Below, one piece after another: positions 52,747 through 62,600 of a stretch of DNA of 64,000 nt; positions within the stretch are counted from its first letter, which is position 1; the number at the start of each line of letters is the position of its first letter. Source of the stretch: Flavobacteriales bacterium (lineage in GTDB: Bacteria > Bacteroidota > Bacteroidia > Flavobacteriales_F > PHOS-HE28). Made by a program: the position numbers and the translations under genes. The notes below the pieces were generated by a model. The model saw only the letters and a list, made by a program, of their open reading frames with translations. It ran no database searches and was not told where the DNA came from. The DNA is taken from NCBI GenBank assembly GCA_016705955.1, contig JADJKO010000011.1:96325-160324 (forward strand), given 5' to 3'.

Positions 52747-54011
52747 AGACCATGCAAGCCGCCATCGACAATCCTTACTTGGATACCATCATCAGCTTGG
52801 TGCTGGTGTATGCGCTGTTGAGTGTGCTGGTGAGCGTGCTACTGGAAGCGTGGAACCGTCGGACCAAGGAGCGCGGGGTGTTCCTGCAAAAGGTCATCAT
52901 CCGGTTGCTCGATGATCCCTTGAACAAGAACTACGGTTACCTGATCTACCAACATCCGATCATCAACAAGATGCGGAGTTCGGGGAATAGCTATCCGCAT
53001 TACATCCCGGCGGAGGGATTCGCGAACGCACTCGTGGATACGCTCGCGGACCAGGCCGTGGTGGTGCGCTTCAAGGCGTTCTTGGGTGAAGTGGATGTGG
53101 ACGATGCTTACCGAGCAGGCACATTGACGGCGGAGCAACTGGCCCAAGTGGTCCTGCGCAAGATCGAGGAGGCGAAAGGGGGGAGCCTTGCCGAGCGTTT
53201 GAAATTCGGGGTGGAACGCATGGCGGACAGTGAGCTAAAGCGGCTCCTGCGGAATTTCATTTCGCGCAACGAAAGCGGGGAAGGTGATGCGCGCACTGTG
53301 AACCTGGACAATCTCAAGACCGAACTAGGCCGTTGGTTCGATGATTTCATGGACAGGTGCAGCGGCGAGTTCAAGTTGAACCAGCGGAAGAAGTTGCAAC
53401 TCATGGGTCTCGCCGTCGCGCTCCTTCTCAACGTGGATTCCATTCACTTGGCCAAGGTCTTCTTCATGGATCCAAGCCTGCGCGAACGCATGGTGGAACG
53501 TGCCGAAGGAGTGAGCGACGCAGTGCGGCAGAGTCGGGATACCACCGAAGTGGGATTGCGCAACACGGTATTACACACGCTCAGTGAAATGGACACCACC
53601 AAGTTGTCCCGCTTGCGGAACGATAGCACCTTGATCCGGTCCTTAAATTTCCTGATGAATGATGACAGCCTTGTCGTGCAGCGACGGCAGGCGGATTCGC
53701 TGCTGATGGTGTTGGACCAATGGCAGCTCCCCATCGGGTGGTCGAGCACGGAGGCACCGTCGAGTTGGAAGGGCCAATGGCGCACATGGAGTGCGAAGGA
53801 ACCGATGCGCGTGAACAACCCGCTGACGACCTACTTCGAGGTGCGCAACCACGGGAGCGTCACCTACGCTTTCCTCTGGGTCCTCGGCATTATTATCACC
53901 ACCTGGACCTTGAGCCTCGGCGCACCGTTCTGGTTCGAGGCACTGGTGAAGCTCATCAACATCCGCCGCAGTGGTCCGAAGCCGAAGACCACCGCCGAAC
54001 GCAACGCTTGA
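52743..54011 (+). CDS. Hypothetical membrane protein
   Basis: A 422-aa protein starting at the ATG at 52743 (MKTMQAAIDNPYLDTIISLV); a longer frame to 52689 would overlap the upstream gene. One N-terminal helix (IISLVLVYALLSVLVSVLLE, ~16-36), a long cytoplasmic-looking charged middle, a weaker segment (LQLMGLAVALLLNVDSIHLA, ~235-255) and a C-terminal helix pair (VTYAFLWVLGIIITTWTLSL, APFWFEALVKLINIRRSG). The layout, with hydrophobic ends and a helical middle, is seen in many Bacteroidota proteins of unknown role. The next gene starts 4 bp after its stop. I do not recognise a function. Confidence 0.7.
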   Translation: MKTMQAAIDNPYLDTIISLVLVYALLSVLVSVLLEAWNRRTKERGVFLQKVIIRLLDDPLNKNYGYLIYQHPIINKMRSSGNSYPHYIPAEGFANALVDTLADQAVVVRFKAFLGEVDVDDAYRAGTLTAEQLAQVVLRKIEEAKGGSLAERLKFGVERMADSELKRLLRNFISRNESGEGDARTVNLDNLKTELGRWFDDFMDRCSGEFKLNQRKKLQLMGLAVALLLNVDSIHLAKVFFMDPSLRERMVERAEGVSDAVRQSRDTTEVGLRNTVLHTLSEMDTTKLSRLRNDSTLIRSLNFLMNDDSLVVQRRQADSLLMVLDQWQLPIGWSSTEAPSSWKGQWRTWSAKEPMRVNNPLTTYFEVRNHGSVTYAFLWVLGIIITTWTLSLGAPFWFEALVKLINIRRSGPKPKTTAERNA

Positions 54012-54015
54012 TCCC

Positions 54016-55245
54016 ATGGCACGCATCACCAACATCCATAGCCACGTGTTCACCGGAGGGTGCGCACCAGACTATTTCTTCAAAATGGTGTTGCCCTCCT
54101 GGGCCGACCGATGGGCCGATGAGATCAAGTTCTTCCTGGAGAAACCGTGGATGCGACGTATCATCAAAGCCATGGCAAGCCGCAGGGGGCACAGCCAATT
54201 GCTCCGCTACCTTCAGTTCATCGAAGTAGGCACGCAGAGCACCCAGGAGGAGGTATTCGTTTCCATGCGGAACGCCTACGCCGTGTTCGGTCCCGAGGTC
54301 CGATTCGTCGCGCTCACCTTGAACATGGACCACATGGATGTGCAAGCGAGCAACCACGCACGCATCGAAACGCAACTGGCCGAAGTGGAACGCGTGCGCA
54401 CGCACTACCCCGATGTCTTCTTCCCCTTCGTGGGCGTGGATCCCCGTCACCTCAGTGGAGTGGCTTTGCGTGACTGGGTGAAGGAGAAGGTGGAGCGCCG
54501 CATGTTCTTCGGCATCAAGATCTACCCGAGCATCGGCTTCTTCCCCTTTGATGCAGGACTGGATGAATTGTACAAATGGGCGGAAGCGGAACAAGTGCCC
54601 GTGATGACGCATTGTACGCGCAGTGGCACCTTCTACACCGGTGCCATGGACCAAGTGCTCGCCGATCCGAGGCCATCTGGCTTGAACCCGATGGCACCGG
54701 AGATGGTGGACATCCACGCCCGCATCACCGCGTTCAAGAATAACCCCTTCAGTTGGAAGGACAGCAAGTACGGTTGCAACATCTTCCTGCATCCGCAGAA
54801 CTATGAGCCGGTCCTGCGCAAGTACCCGAAGCTGAAGCTCTGCTTCGCGCATTTCGGGGGCGATGACGAGATGCTGAACGAGAAGCAGCCCTTGCGCGAC
54901 AAGGGCATCGACCCCACGAACTGGCACAATGAGGTCAAGCGCATCATGTCCACCACCAACGCGCAAGGCGATCTCCTCTACCCGAATACCTACACGGATA
55001 TCTCCTACACGCTCTTCCGCGACAAGATCTATCCGCTGCTCTTACCGTTGATCGATGGACCGCTTGGCGATCGCATCCTCTTCGGCACCGATTTCTTCAT
55101 GACCCTCCGCGAGGACCCGGAAGCAGCACTGCTGAAACGGTGCATCGATGGAATGACGATGGAGCGGTTCAGGAGGATAGCAATGAACAACAACGACAAC
55201 TTTTTGCGATCGAGCCGATACGATCCCGCAAGCCCAATTGCTTGA
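54016..55245 (+). CDS. Amidohydrolase-superfamily metal-dependent hydrolase
   Basis: A 409-aa protein beginning MARITNIHSHVFTGG. Features of Amidohydro_2 (TIM-barrel) enzymes are visible: an N-terminal HxH (HSH, residues 8-10), a central Lys/Tyr strand GIKIYPSIGFFPFD, a later His in VPVMTHCTRSGTFY, a His in LCFAHFGGDDEM and a C-terminal Asp in ILFGTDFFMTL. These are the metal ligands and general base of the family. The ATG at 54016 is used because the motif starts right after it. Substrate unknown; homologues are often decarboxylases or lactonases acting on small carboxylates. It lies 4 bp after the membrane protein gene, so its function is probably tied to it. Confidence 0.8.
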   Translation: MARITNIHSHVFTGGCAPDYFFKMVLPSWADRWADEIKFFLEKPWMRRIIKAMASRRGHSQLLRYLQFIEVGTQSTQEEVFVSMRNAYAVFGPEVRFVALTLNMDHMDVQASNHARIETQLAEVERVRTHYPDVFFPFVGVDPRHLSGVALRDWVKEKVERRMFFGIKIYPSIGFFPFDAGLDELYKWAEAEQVPVMTHCTRSGTFYTGAMDQVLADPRPSGLNPMAPEMVDIHARITAFKNNPFSWKDSKYGCNIFLHPQNYEPVLRKYPKLKLCFAHFGGDDEMLNEKQPLRDKGIDPTNWHNEVKRIMSTTNAQGDLLYPNTYTDISYTLFRDKIYPLLLPLIDGPLGDRILFGTDFFMTLREDPEAALLKRCIDGMTMERFRRIAMNNNDNFLRSSRYDPASPIA

Positions 55246-55282
55246 AACACCAGATACACGAACCTAAAACCCACTAAGCACC

Positions 55283-55852
55283 ATGACACGCGTAAGACTT
55301 GAGATCGATTCCATTCAGATCCACCGGCCCAAAGAGCGCTGGCATCTCTATTTCGTGGTAATGACAGAGCACCCGACCGATCCGGACAAGATGATTGTGG
55401 CCACGTTGCCGACCACGCCCTTCAAATTGACCCCGCGCCATGAGAACAAGTATTCGTTTGATGGTGACGGAACGCAGGGTGCGGAAGGGCTCAAGGTCTT
55501 CACCAAGGAGATGCCTGACATCCGGGAGTTGAATTGCCATATCTACCTGAGACACTCAAGAAGGGCGACCAGGGACCTTGGGGCCATCCTTGCTGATCTG
55601 AAGACAGGCTTGGGAGGGGATGCGATCGGACTTGTGGAGAACATTGTGGGAACGACCACACCTTGGCTGGTGATCGCGAAGTCGGCCGTTTCCCTGGTCG
55701 GAAAGACTCTGGAGAAGATACCGGACCGGGACCTCGGTTTCGTCAGTGCTTTCGAGCGTTTCGGTCCTGAGTTCGAACTCCAAACGGATATCGACCGCGC
55801 GAAGGATTTCACAGGGGATGCTTCACTGGTTTACAGTTGGAGTGTTGAATGA
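55283..55852 (+). CDS. Hypothetical protein, last gene of the coupled run
   Basis: A 189-aa protein, 37 bp after the hydrolase. The N-terminal half is beta-rich (VRLEIDSIQIHRPKERWHLY, FVVMTEHPTDPDKMIVATLP) and resembles a C2- or jelly-roll-like fold; the second half has a hydrophobic helix region (AIGLVENIVGTTTPWLVIAK, SAVSLVGKTLEKIPD) and a final beta stretch (GDASLVYSWSVE). No signal peptide. I do not recognise the family. Codon use fits the neighbours. Context suggests it works with the preceding membrane proteins and hydrolase. Confidence 0.65.
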   Translation: MTRVRLEIDSIQIHRPKERWHLYFVVMTEHPTDPDKMIVATLPTTPFKLTPRHENKYSFDGDGTQGAEGLKVFTKEMPDIRELNCHIYLRHSRRATRDLGAILADLKTGLGGDAIGLVENIVGTTTPWLVIAKSAVSLVGKTLEKIPDRDLGFVSAFERFGPEFELQTDIDRAKDFTGDASLVYSWSVE

Positions 55853-55993
55853 TCGAACACCCTTGAACGGATCGCAATCATCCCAACTTCTTCGTACGAT
55901 CATTGGGGATCGGATCGTAAGCATCCCGGTCTAACAGGTACCCTGCGCATCGAAGCCCGGCCGTGGAGTTGAGTGGGAGAGGGGGTTGTTCAC

Positions 55994-57730
55994 TCACCCC
56001 ACCACCCCGTCCTTCAAATACCCATCGTGGTAGTACTTCCTTAGGAAGGCCATGCCGTTCTCCCACAACAATTTGTCGATCCAATGGGCGGCTGGTTTGC
56101 CGTAGCGATGATCGGTGTAGAGCGCGGCGATGGTGGGATCGGGATGTGTGCAGGACGCATCCCAGAAGGTGATGAGATCGGTGCGTAGTGTTTTCATGTC
56201 GCTGCTCTGGCGGTAGATATCAATGGGATTGATCACGCCGTCGAAGTCGGTGCCGAGAGCCACATGGTCCCAACCTTGCTCACCCACTTGGTCCAGGATG
56301 TGGAAGAGCTGGCGAAGGATCACGCTGAGGTAGGCCGGTCGTAAGCCATCCAGCAACGGCGCCATCAGACCGGTGATGCGGGCCAGTTCAAGGTCGCGGT
56401 CGGCATCGTTGCGTTCGCCCCATGCGTTCAGCTGTTTCGTCATCGTCCACTGGTGCATCAGGTCGCGGTTGCTCTTGGACACCACGTCGAAGTCCTTCTT
56501 GGTGATGCCCGCTTCCGGCGGGATCGCATCGCCCATGATGCGGCGCTCATCGATCATCAGACCCATGATGCCATCACTGGCCACCACGCGCACGATCTCG
56601 TCGTCGAATAGGTTGATGACGCCGTTGTAGAAGTACTTCGATGGTGCTTCCTCATCGGCGAACAACTTCAGGTCATTCGCAATGGTGCGTGCGATCTCCT
56701 TGCGACCGGAGACGGCGGTGTGGCTCACCACGATCGGGATGGCATCGTTGAAGAACTGCTTGCGTTGGTCCACGATGGCGTAATAATCCAGCCGCGCTTG
56801 CGGGCTCATGTGCTTGGCATCGATGAGCATGCGGCGCACCGGGTTGCCCAAACTGTTCTCGCGTTTCAACAGGTGCGCCACGACGCGCATGCACCACGGC
56901 CGGATGCCGAGGTGGAAGTAGTTCGTGTCGTAGCCCGTGGCGTTGGGCGCACCGCCTGTTTGCGGCAGCAGCAGTTGTACTTCCGGCGTGAGGCTGGGGG
57001 AGTGGCCGCAGAGGTGGTTGTAATAGTGGTGCGCCAGCGTGATGAAGAAGGGCGTGTGCTCCCACGTGCTCTTGATGCGGTCGATGTTGGCGATCATCCC
57101 TTCGATGTACAGTTCGAACCAGCTCGCCCCATCGCGCCGACCGACCCTGCGCAAGAAGCGGGCCTCTTCATCGAAGATGCGCACGGCCCTGCCCATGCGA
57201 TCATAGAGGTTGTCGCCGAATGCATGCGCACCCTCGATGCTGTTCACGATGCAGATCATGTCGGGATCCCCTGCGAGCAGCGTGTCGATCTCCTGCGCGG
57301 AATCGACCACGCGGTAGCTGTTCCCTTTGGTGCTGAAGCGACGGAAGCGCTGTCCCTCCATCAGGTTGCGGTACTCGCGCTCGAGGTCCTGGAAATGGGA
57401 TCGGCGCCCGGTGTAGATGTCCTCCAACACTTCCGGCGAGAAACCGGTGAGGGTGCTCAGCGGCTTGTTCATTAGTTTGGAAGTGAAGCCCTTCTCCAGT
57501 GGATAGAGCGCGTTCACGATCACGCGGAAGCCGCCCTCGGTGGCCGCGTTGCCGTGCAGCTGACTGCTCTTCACCACGTTCTTGTCCAGCTTCGTGATCA
57601 GGTCGCTGAAGTCCGCCTTCCGTTTGAAGCGCTCGCGCCAGTGGTCCACATCGGGTAGTACGTTCTCGGCGAAGCTGCGCGAGTTGGCCGGCTTGAAACT
57701 GAAATGGCTGTGCAGGTCGAGGATCGGCAT
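55994..57730 (-). CDS. Membrane-dipeptidase-like (M19) metal hydrolase, long form
   Basis: A 578-aa protein from the ATG at 57730 (MPILDLHSHFSFKPANSRSF); the frame upstream to 57856 runs into a dispersed repeat and is not coding. It has an N-terminal HSH where renal-dipeptidase relatives carry HxD, a long insert, IVNSIEGAHAFGDN with a conserved Glu, FITLAHHYYNHLCGHSPS, a VVSHTAVSGRK strand and ALGTDFDGVINP matching the M19 GSDFDG signature. Canonical M19 enzymes are ~350-400 residues, so this is a long variant. It hydrolyses dipeptides or related amides in the family; the actual substrate is unknown. It converges with the 52123-55852 run, which also encodes an HSH hydrolase. Confidence 0.75.
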   Translation of the reverse strand: MPILDLHSHFSFKPANSRSFAENVLPDVDHWRERFKRKADFSDLITKLDKNVVKSSQLHGNAATEGGFRVIVNALYPLEKGFTSKLMNKPLSTLTGFSPEVLEDIYTGRRSHFQDLEREYRNLMEGQRFRRFSTKGNSYRVVDSAQEIDTLLAGDPDMICIVNSIEGAHAFGDNLYDRMGRAVRIFDEEARFLRRVGRRDGASWFELYIEGMIANIDRIKSTWEHTPFFITLAHHYYNHLCGHSPSLTPEVQLLLPQTGGAPNATGYDTNYFHLGIRPWCMRVVAHLLKRENSLGNPVRRMLIDAKHMSPQARLDYYAIVDQRKQFFNDAIPIVVSHTAVSGRKEIARTIANDLKLFADEEAPSKYFYNGVINLFDDEIVRVVASDGIMGLMIDERRIMGDAIPPEAGITKKDFDVVSKSNRDLMHQWTMTKQLNAWGERNDADRDLELARITGLMAPLLDGLRPAYLSVILRQLFHILDQVGEQGWDHVALGTDFDGVINPIDIYRQSSDMKTLRTDLITFWDASCTHPDPTIAALYTDHRYGKPAAHWIDKLLWENGMAFLRKYYHDGYLKDGVVG

Positions 57731-57786
57731 GGCGGTGGAATTGGGAGGTTGAATTTCCGAAGTGGGAGCGATCCGTGCAAGGATCT

Positions 57787-57835
57787 CACCTCGACAGGGT
57801 TTCTCGAAGAGGACCCTGGCGTACCGATCATCCGG
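57787..57835. repeat. 49-bp dispersed repeat, copy 2
   Basis: Partner of 44995-45043 at about 80% ungapped identity, ending in CCGATCATCCGG. It lies just upstream of the dipeptidase-like gene. Confidence 0.55.
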
Positions 57836-57936
57836 TAGGTTCCCCTGGCCGCGCACAATGCGAACGCGCGGGAGACCTATTCTATGTCAAAAGCAAGCGT
57901 TGTGAGAAGTTTATTTCAGGCATGAGGAACTCCAGG

Positions 57937-57969
57937 CATGTGTCAGGGGCGAAGTGCCCCCGACACATG
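57937..57969. terminator. Hairpin between the IS110 gene and the dipeptidase-like gene
   Basis: Stem CATGTGTCAGGGGC / GCCCCCGACACATG (13 pairs, one mismatch) with a GAAGT loop. It lies about 100 bp past the transposase stop on the minus strand and could end that transcript or lie at the edge of the insertion sequence. Confidence 0.5.
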
Positions 57970-58066
57970 TTCATGCCTGTCGTACATCGCGCTTATCCCT
58001 GGCAGGTTGCTCTCCAGCAGAGCCCGCTTCCGTTTGAGCGCGATGTGCGAAGTTGCGGCTATCCGA

Positions 58067-59068
58067 TCAGTTCGCGGCGACTGTTCGTACCTCGTAAGGC
58101 TTGTTGTTCCTGATCACAGCACAGATGCGATGCACGAGCTTGTTGCGCACGGCATTGACCACTAGGATGGGCTTCTTGCCTTCGGCACGTTTGCGCTCGT
58201 AGTACTGGCGTAGCTCGCCGGGTTCGCGCACACTCACCAGAGCGGACATGTGAAGTAAGGTCTTGAGCGATTTATCAGCTTGATGCGACACTTGTGTTCG
58301 TCCGCGTACGCTGCTGCCTGAGCTGCGCTCGAAGGGCGCCACGCCGGCATGGCAGGAGAGTTGGCGCGGCGTGTTGAAGCGCGCGAAGCCATCGGTGAAG
58401 GCCACCAGATATGCGGCCAGCTGAGGGCCAACGCCGGGTATGGTGCGCAACAGATCGTACTGCCGCTGGGTCTGCGGGTCAGCCTTGATCTCATCAAGGA
58501 TCAAGTCGTCCACATGGGCCACGAGCTTGTCTTCAAGCTTGATCTGCCGTTCGTCCATGCGATCGAACTCGATCCTTACTTGGCGGTCCATGTAACGGTT
58601 CAGGTCCGTGATGTGGGTCCTATGCCGAGCCCGGCTGCGCACCAGGTGCTTCCTGCGAGTGATCAGATGCTTGAGCCGGTCCAGCTTCAGGTTCTGCGCG
58701 GTGAACAACCTGGCTTTCTCATGGAAGGTGCGCGCGTATTGCGCGATGCGCAGGGCATCCACCTTGTCGTTCTTCACCCGCTTGATGCCCATGCTCTGCA
58801 GGATGTCGTTGGGGTGTGCCAACCAAGCGCGCCACTGTTGCGCAACCACCATGTTCAAGAGCATCAGGGTATAGTGCCCGGTGGCCTCCATGCAGATCAG
58901 GCTCCGCTCGGGCATTACCCCGTACCGTTTGCGCCAAGCGCCCATCAGCTTCATCACCGTCTTGCGTTCGTTGTCCACCTGGGCGCTCTCCAGATGCGTT
59001 CCCTTCTCATCCAGCAAGGCGAAGTCCAGTGTCGCGCTGCTCACATCAATGCCGATCCAGTGTTCCAT
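58067..59068 (-). CDS. IS110-family transposase (DEDD recombinase)
   Basis: A 333-aa protein starting MEHWIGIDVSSATLDFALLD, with the first catalytic Asp in GIDVS of the N-terminal RuvC-like DEDD domain (DEDD_Tnp_IS110). Other conserved points are ICMEATGHYTLMLLNMV (Glu), VKNDKVDALRIAQYAR (Asp-x-x-Asp pair), and the C-terminal Transposase_20 domain with the helix-hairpin-helix RTIPGVGPQLAAYLVAFTDG, FNTPRQLSCHAGVAP and the serine motif region RSSGSSVRGRTQVSHQADKS. Length is normal for the family (~300-400). It looks intact, so the element may be active. IS110 enzymes work with a bridge RNA transcribed from a non-coding end of the element; here the leader on the 59069-59253 side is the candidate. 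Confidence 0.93.
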   Translation of the reverse strand: MEHWIGIDVSSATLDFALLDEKGTHLESAQVDNERKTVMKLMGAWRKRYGVMPERSLICMEATGHYTLMLLNMVVAQQWRAWLAHPNDILQSMGIKRVKNDKVDALRIAQYARTFHEKARLFTAQNLKLDRLKHLITRRKHLVRSRARHRTHITDLNRYMDRQVRIEFDRMDERQIKLEDKLVAHVDDLILDEIKADPQTQRQYDLLRTIPGVGPQLAAYLVAFTDGFARFNTPRQLSCHAGVAPFERSSGSSVRGRTQVSHQADKSLKTLLHMSALVSVREPGELRQYYERKRAEGKKPILVVNAVRNKLVHRICAVIRNNKPYEVRTVAAN

Positions 59069-59253
59069 CTCCAGTTACTTTTGGGTTACACAAAACAATC
59101 GCTGGAGAGGCTGAGCGACAGGTCCGATGCTCCATGACTCTAATAGGCCCTCACGCCTGGAATTCTATCCGAGCCTAAGACCTGAGATGACCGTGGGTAC
59201 CGATAGGTCTCATAGGGCTTGTTCCCTACCTGCAACTGTTGGTTCACCCACGG
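59069..59253 (-). ncRNA. Candidate IS110 bridge RNA region
   Basis: The non-coding DNA immediately upstream of the transposase can fold. CCGTGGGT (59191-59198) pairs with the ACCCACGG (59246-59253), enclosing nested pairs AGGT/ACCT and TAGGG/CCCTA around a CTTGTT loop. A large stem-loop with internal loops at this position is what IS110-group bridge RNAs look like. Target- and donor-binding loops were not assigned, so the call is structural only. Confidence 0.4.
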
Positions 59254-59609
59254 CCAAGCTCAGTTCTCTTCAGTGATCTATCGTCAACAAGGAAACTATC
59301 CCTCATCGACGGTGCAACACTAGAGCCTTCGGAGGTTTCAGGGCTGATCACGGTGATCAGCAAGAGGAAAGGGCGGAGGAAATTCTTCGTGCCGATGATG
59401 CTGCTCGAATTGCAACGACAAGGTGTTGGATCCTCCAATATGAAGTGCTATTCCGGATACCAACCTTCGTTCAATTGACCATGTGGAACGCATCGCCAGG
59501 CCGCTGCTGACGGACGTTCCACGGGTATCGTGAACTTTGTTGACACGCCAACGGCGGAGACCGCCATGCGTTCATTCGGTCATCCGTCCCACCAGCATCG
59601 CACACGAAG
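59254..59609. other. Intergenic stretch right of the IS element
   Basis: About 355 bp. A 79-codon plus-strand frame (59239-59478) has unconvincing composition and overlaps the folded IS leader, so it is not called. The outer end of the IS110 element may lie in this stretch. Nothing else recognised. Confidence 0.35.
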
Positions 59610-59651
59610 GAAGCCCCACTCATCCGCCATGCGGCGGACGAGTGGGGCTTC
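59610..59651 (-). terminator. Hairpin terminator of the 59668-62754 gene
   Basis: GAAGCCCCACTCATCCGCC / GGCGGACGAGTGGGGCTTC, 18 of 19 pairs, ATGC loop, 16 bp past the stop. Confidence 0.75.
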
Positions 59652-59667
59652 TTTCTGTCGTCTATCC

Positions 59668-62600
59668 CTACTTCTGGATCACCAACCGCTCGGTGTACAC
59701 CGCATCCCCTGCAGTGATGTGTACCATGTACAGACCCGTGGCCAGTTCGCCGTTCAGTTCAAGCACCGTGTTGATGAAGCCTCCCGAGCCGGAGCCGAGG
59801 GGGTTCACCGCGATCGTACGCGCGCTTACACGCTTGCCGAAGGCATCGTAGATGTCCACGCTGACGGTGTGTACGCCTTCCTCGATCGCATCGAGACTCA
59901 GGAAGAGCTGATCGCCGCGGTTCGGGTTCGGGTACATGTGGATTCCTTCGCTTTGCTCGGACTGATCGGCTCCGAGCAAGTGATGGTTACCTACGAACTC
60001 CTCATCGCAACCGCCGGTGTACACTTCGCACACCTTGCCCCACGGGGTGAGGTCGTCGACCGGATCAACTCCGCCACGGCACCATGTGGTCCCGCTGTTG
60101 AAGCTCGCGCGCACTTCCACCTCATAGGTCTTGCACTCCGCGAAACCATCGCTCGTATGCATGTGCGTGAAGTTGGTGTTGCTGTTGCGCACGATCACCA
60201 CGTTCTCTGCGGGAATGCGGAAGCGGAACTGGTATTTGTTCGCCTGCACGTTCACGCAGTTGTTGTTGTAGCGCGTCACCGGCATGCACACCACGCGGTT
60301 GGCTGCGCCGGAGCTATTGCCCGCTGGCAGCGTAATGTTCTTGCCGCAGCTGTGGTTGGCATTGCTCAGGTCATCCACCAACGCAGCCGCGCCGCATTGG
60401 CCCAGGGTGTTATCGATCCGCATGCGACAGGCGCTGCCCCATGCACGCCATTGGCCCGGAGCGATGCGGGTACGCACGCGCACGTTGTACATCGTTCCTT
60501 CCGCCAAAGAAGGCAACGCGGCCATGCTCACCTGATTGGATCCCGGACCCGTGGCAGGGTAGCGGATGCTCAGGCCACCGTTGGGTTCGTAGATCCAGAA
60601 CTGGTACACGTTGCCGCTGGTGCCGTTGGGGGTATTATCCGCCGTGAGCCTATCGGAACAGGAAGCGTTCACGCCGCGCCGTAGTTCCAACCGGTCGCAA
60701 CTTGCGCTGATCAAGCGGTCGTTGCCCACGGGGACGTTCACGCCGGTGTTCCCTGCGATCGCACTCGGGCAGCCGTTGTTGAGGTTATTCCGGTTGTCGA
60801 TCACGCGCTTGCCGCCCACACGCACGATGTAACCACCGTTCACGATACCGTCGCAGTTCTCGTCCTCGAGGACGAAGTAGAATTCACCATCAGGCAAACA
60901 CGTGTTCTCTGTGTAGTCCGGGCTGGCAGGCGGGTATTCATAGGCAGGATAACCCGGTGAACCGGCGACCACCGCAGCGGTCCCCGCATCATGGAAGGCC
61001 CAGCGCAGGCCACCGCCGTCGGTACCCATTTCAATGGTTGTGGTGGTGCAGCACACGATGGGCGTGAAGACGCAAACACCAGCCACGCACGCATCGGAGG
61101 TGCAGGGGTCACTGTCGTCGCACACGATGGGGATATGCATGCAGATGGGCGGCCCGCTGCCCCGTGGGGTCTGCATGCGTACAGTGCCGGTGGTGCTGCC
61201 GCTCATGCCCGCCAAGGGACCGCCCGCAGCGCCCACGAAGTCGATGCGGTAGGTGATGTCGAAGAAACTATCGACCGCCCAATTGCCTCCGGGGAGTTGC
61301 ACCAAGGTGGTATGGCCCGGACTGGGCAGGCCGAGATCAGTGCCGCCCGTGATGCGCAGCAGATCGAAGTCGGGATCGCCCGGTGGCAGTTCCCCGAAGA
61401 GCCTGGAGAGATCGGCGGGCCCCTGCTGCACGGGACCCGAGGTGAGCGACAATTGGACCATCTCGATGTCGATGGGTACGGGGATGTTGCGGTTGAAGCC
61501 GGCCAAGCTGCCCGTGCCGGTCATGGGCATCAGTACCATGCCGCTGCGGCAGGAGCTATAGCCGAGGCCCTGGGGCTGCATGCATGTGGGCGAGGAGAAA
61601 CTGCACACGCTCGAAGGGGAGCACACCAGGTTCTGGATCGTGCTGGGGATGTCGATCGTGGTGCCCACCGGTAGGCCGCTGATGATCTGCATGGCTTCAC
61701 CGGGCGCACAGGCGTATGGGCAGGAAGCGGCGGGCAGGTCGGCCGAGCCGCTGCCGTTGTCCGGCGCCGTGCAGGCCCCGGGCACGATGCAGAGGTCCGT
61801 GGTGCAGGGGTCACTGTCGTCGCAGTCAAGCGGTGTGGAAAGGCACATGGGAGGACCCGTTCCGGGCGGGGTCTGCATGCGTACGGTGCCAGTGGTGCTG
61901 CCGCTCATGCCCGCCAAGGGTCCACCCGGCGCACCCACGAAGTCGATGCGGTAGGTGATGTCGAAGAAACTATCGACGGCCCAATTTCCTCCGGGCAGTT
62001 GCACCAAGGTGGTATGGCCCGGACTGGGCAGGCCGAGATCAGTGCCGCCCGTGATGCGCAGCAGGTCGAAGTCGGGATCGCCCGGTGGCAGTTCCCCGAA
62101 GAGCCTGGAGAGATCGGCGGGCCCCTGCTGCACGGGACCCGAGGTGAGCGACAATTGGACGATCTCGACGTCGATGGGCACGGGGATGTTGCGGTTGAAG
62201 CCGGCCAGGCTGCCCGTGCCGGTCATGGGCATCAGTACCATGCCGCTGCGGCAGGAGCTATAGCCGAGGCCCTGGGGCTGCATGCATGTGGGCGAGGAGA
62301 AACTGCACACGCTCGAAGGGGAGCACACCAGGTTCTGGATCGTGCTGGGGATGTCGGTCGTGGTGCCCACCGGGAGGCCGCTGATGATCCGCATGGCTTC
62401 ACCGGGCGCACAGGCGTATGGGCAGGAAGCGGCGGGCAGGTCGGCCGAGCCGCTGCCGTTGTCCGGCGCCGTGCAGGCCCCGGGCACGATGCACAGGTCC
62501 GTGGTGCAGGGGTCGCTGTCATCGCACGCCGGTGTCCCGCCGGAGCATTGGCAGGATCCATCCACCGTGGTGCCGATGGTACAGGGATCGCCGTCGTCAC

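Larger units (their letters stand above)
58067..59253 (-). mobile_element. IS110-family insertion sequence (ends not defined)
   Basis: One transposase gene with a structured non-coding leader upstream. IS110 elements usually lack terminal inverted repeats, so the outer ends cannot be set by eye; the span given covers the gene and the folded leader only. No second copy was seen in the window. Confidence 0.75.

Noticed and set aside
59239..59478. 79-codon plus-strand ORF right of the IS element
   Set aside because: Overlaps the folded IS110 leader and shows no protein-like features.
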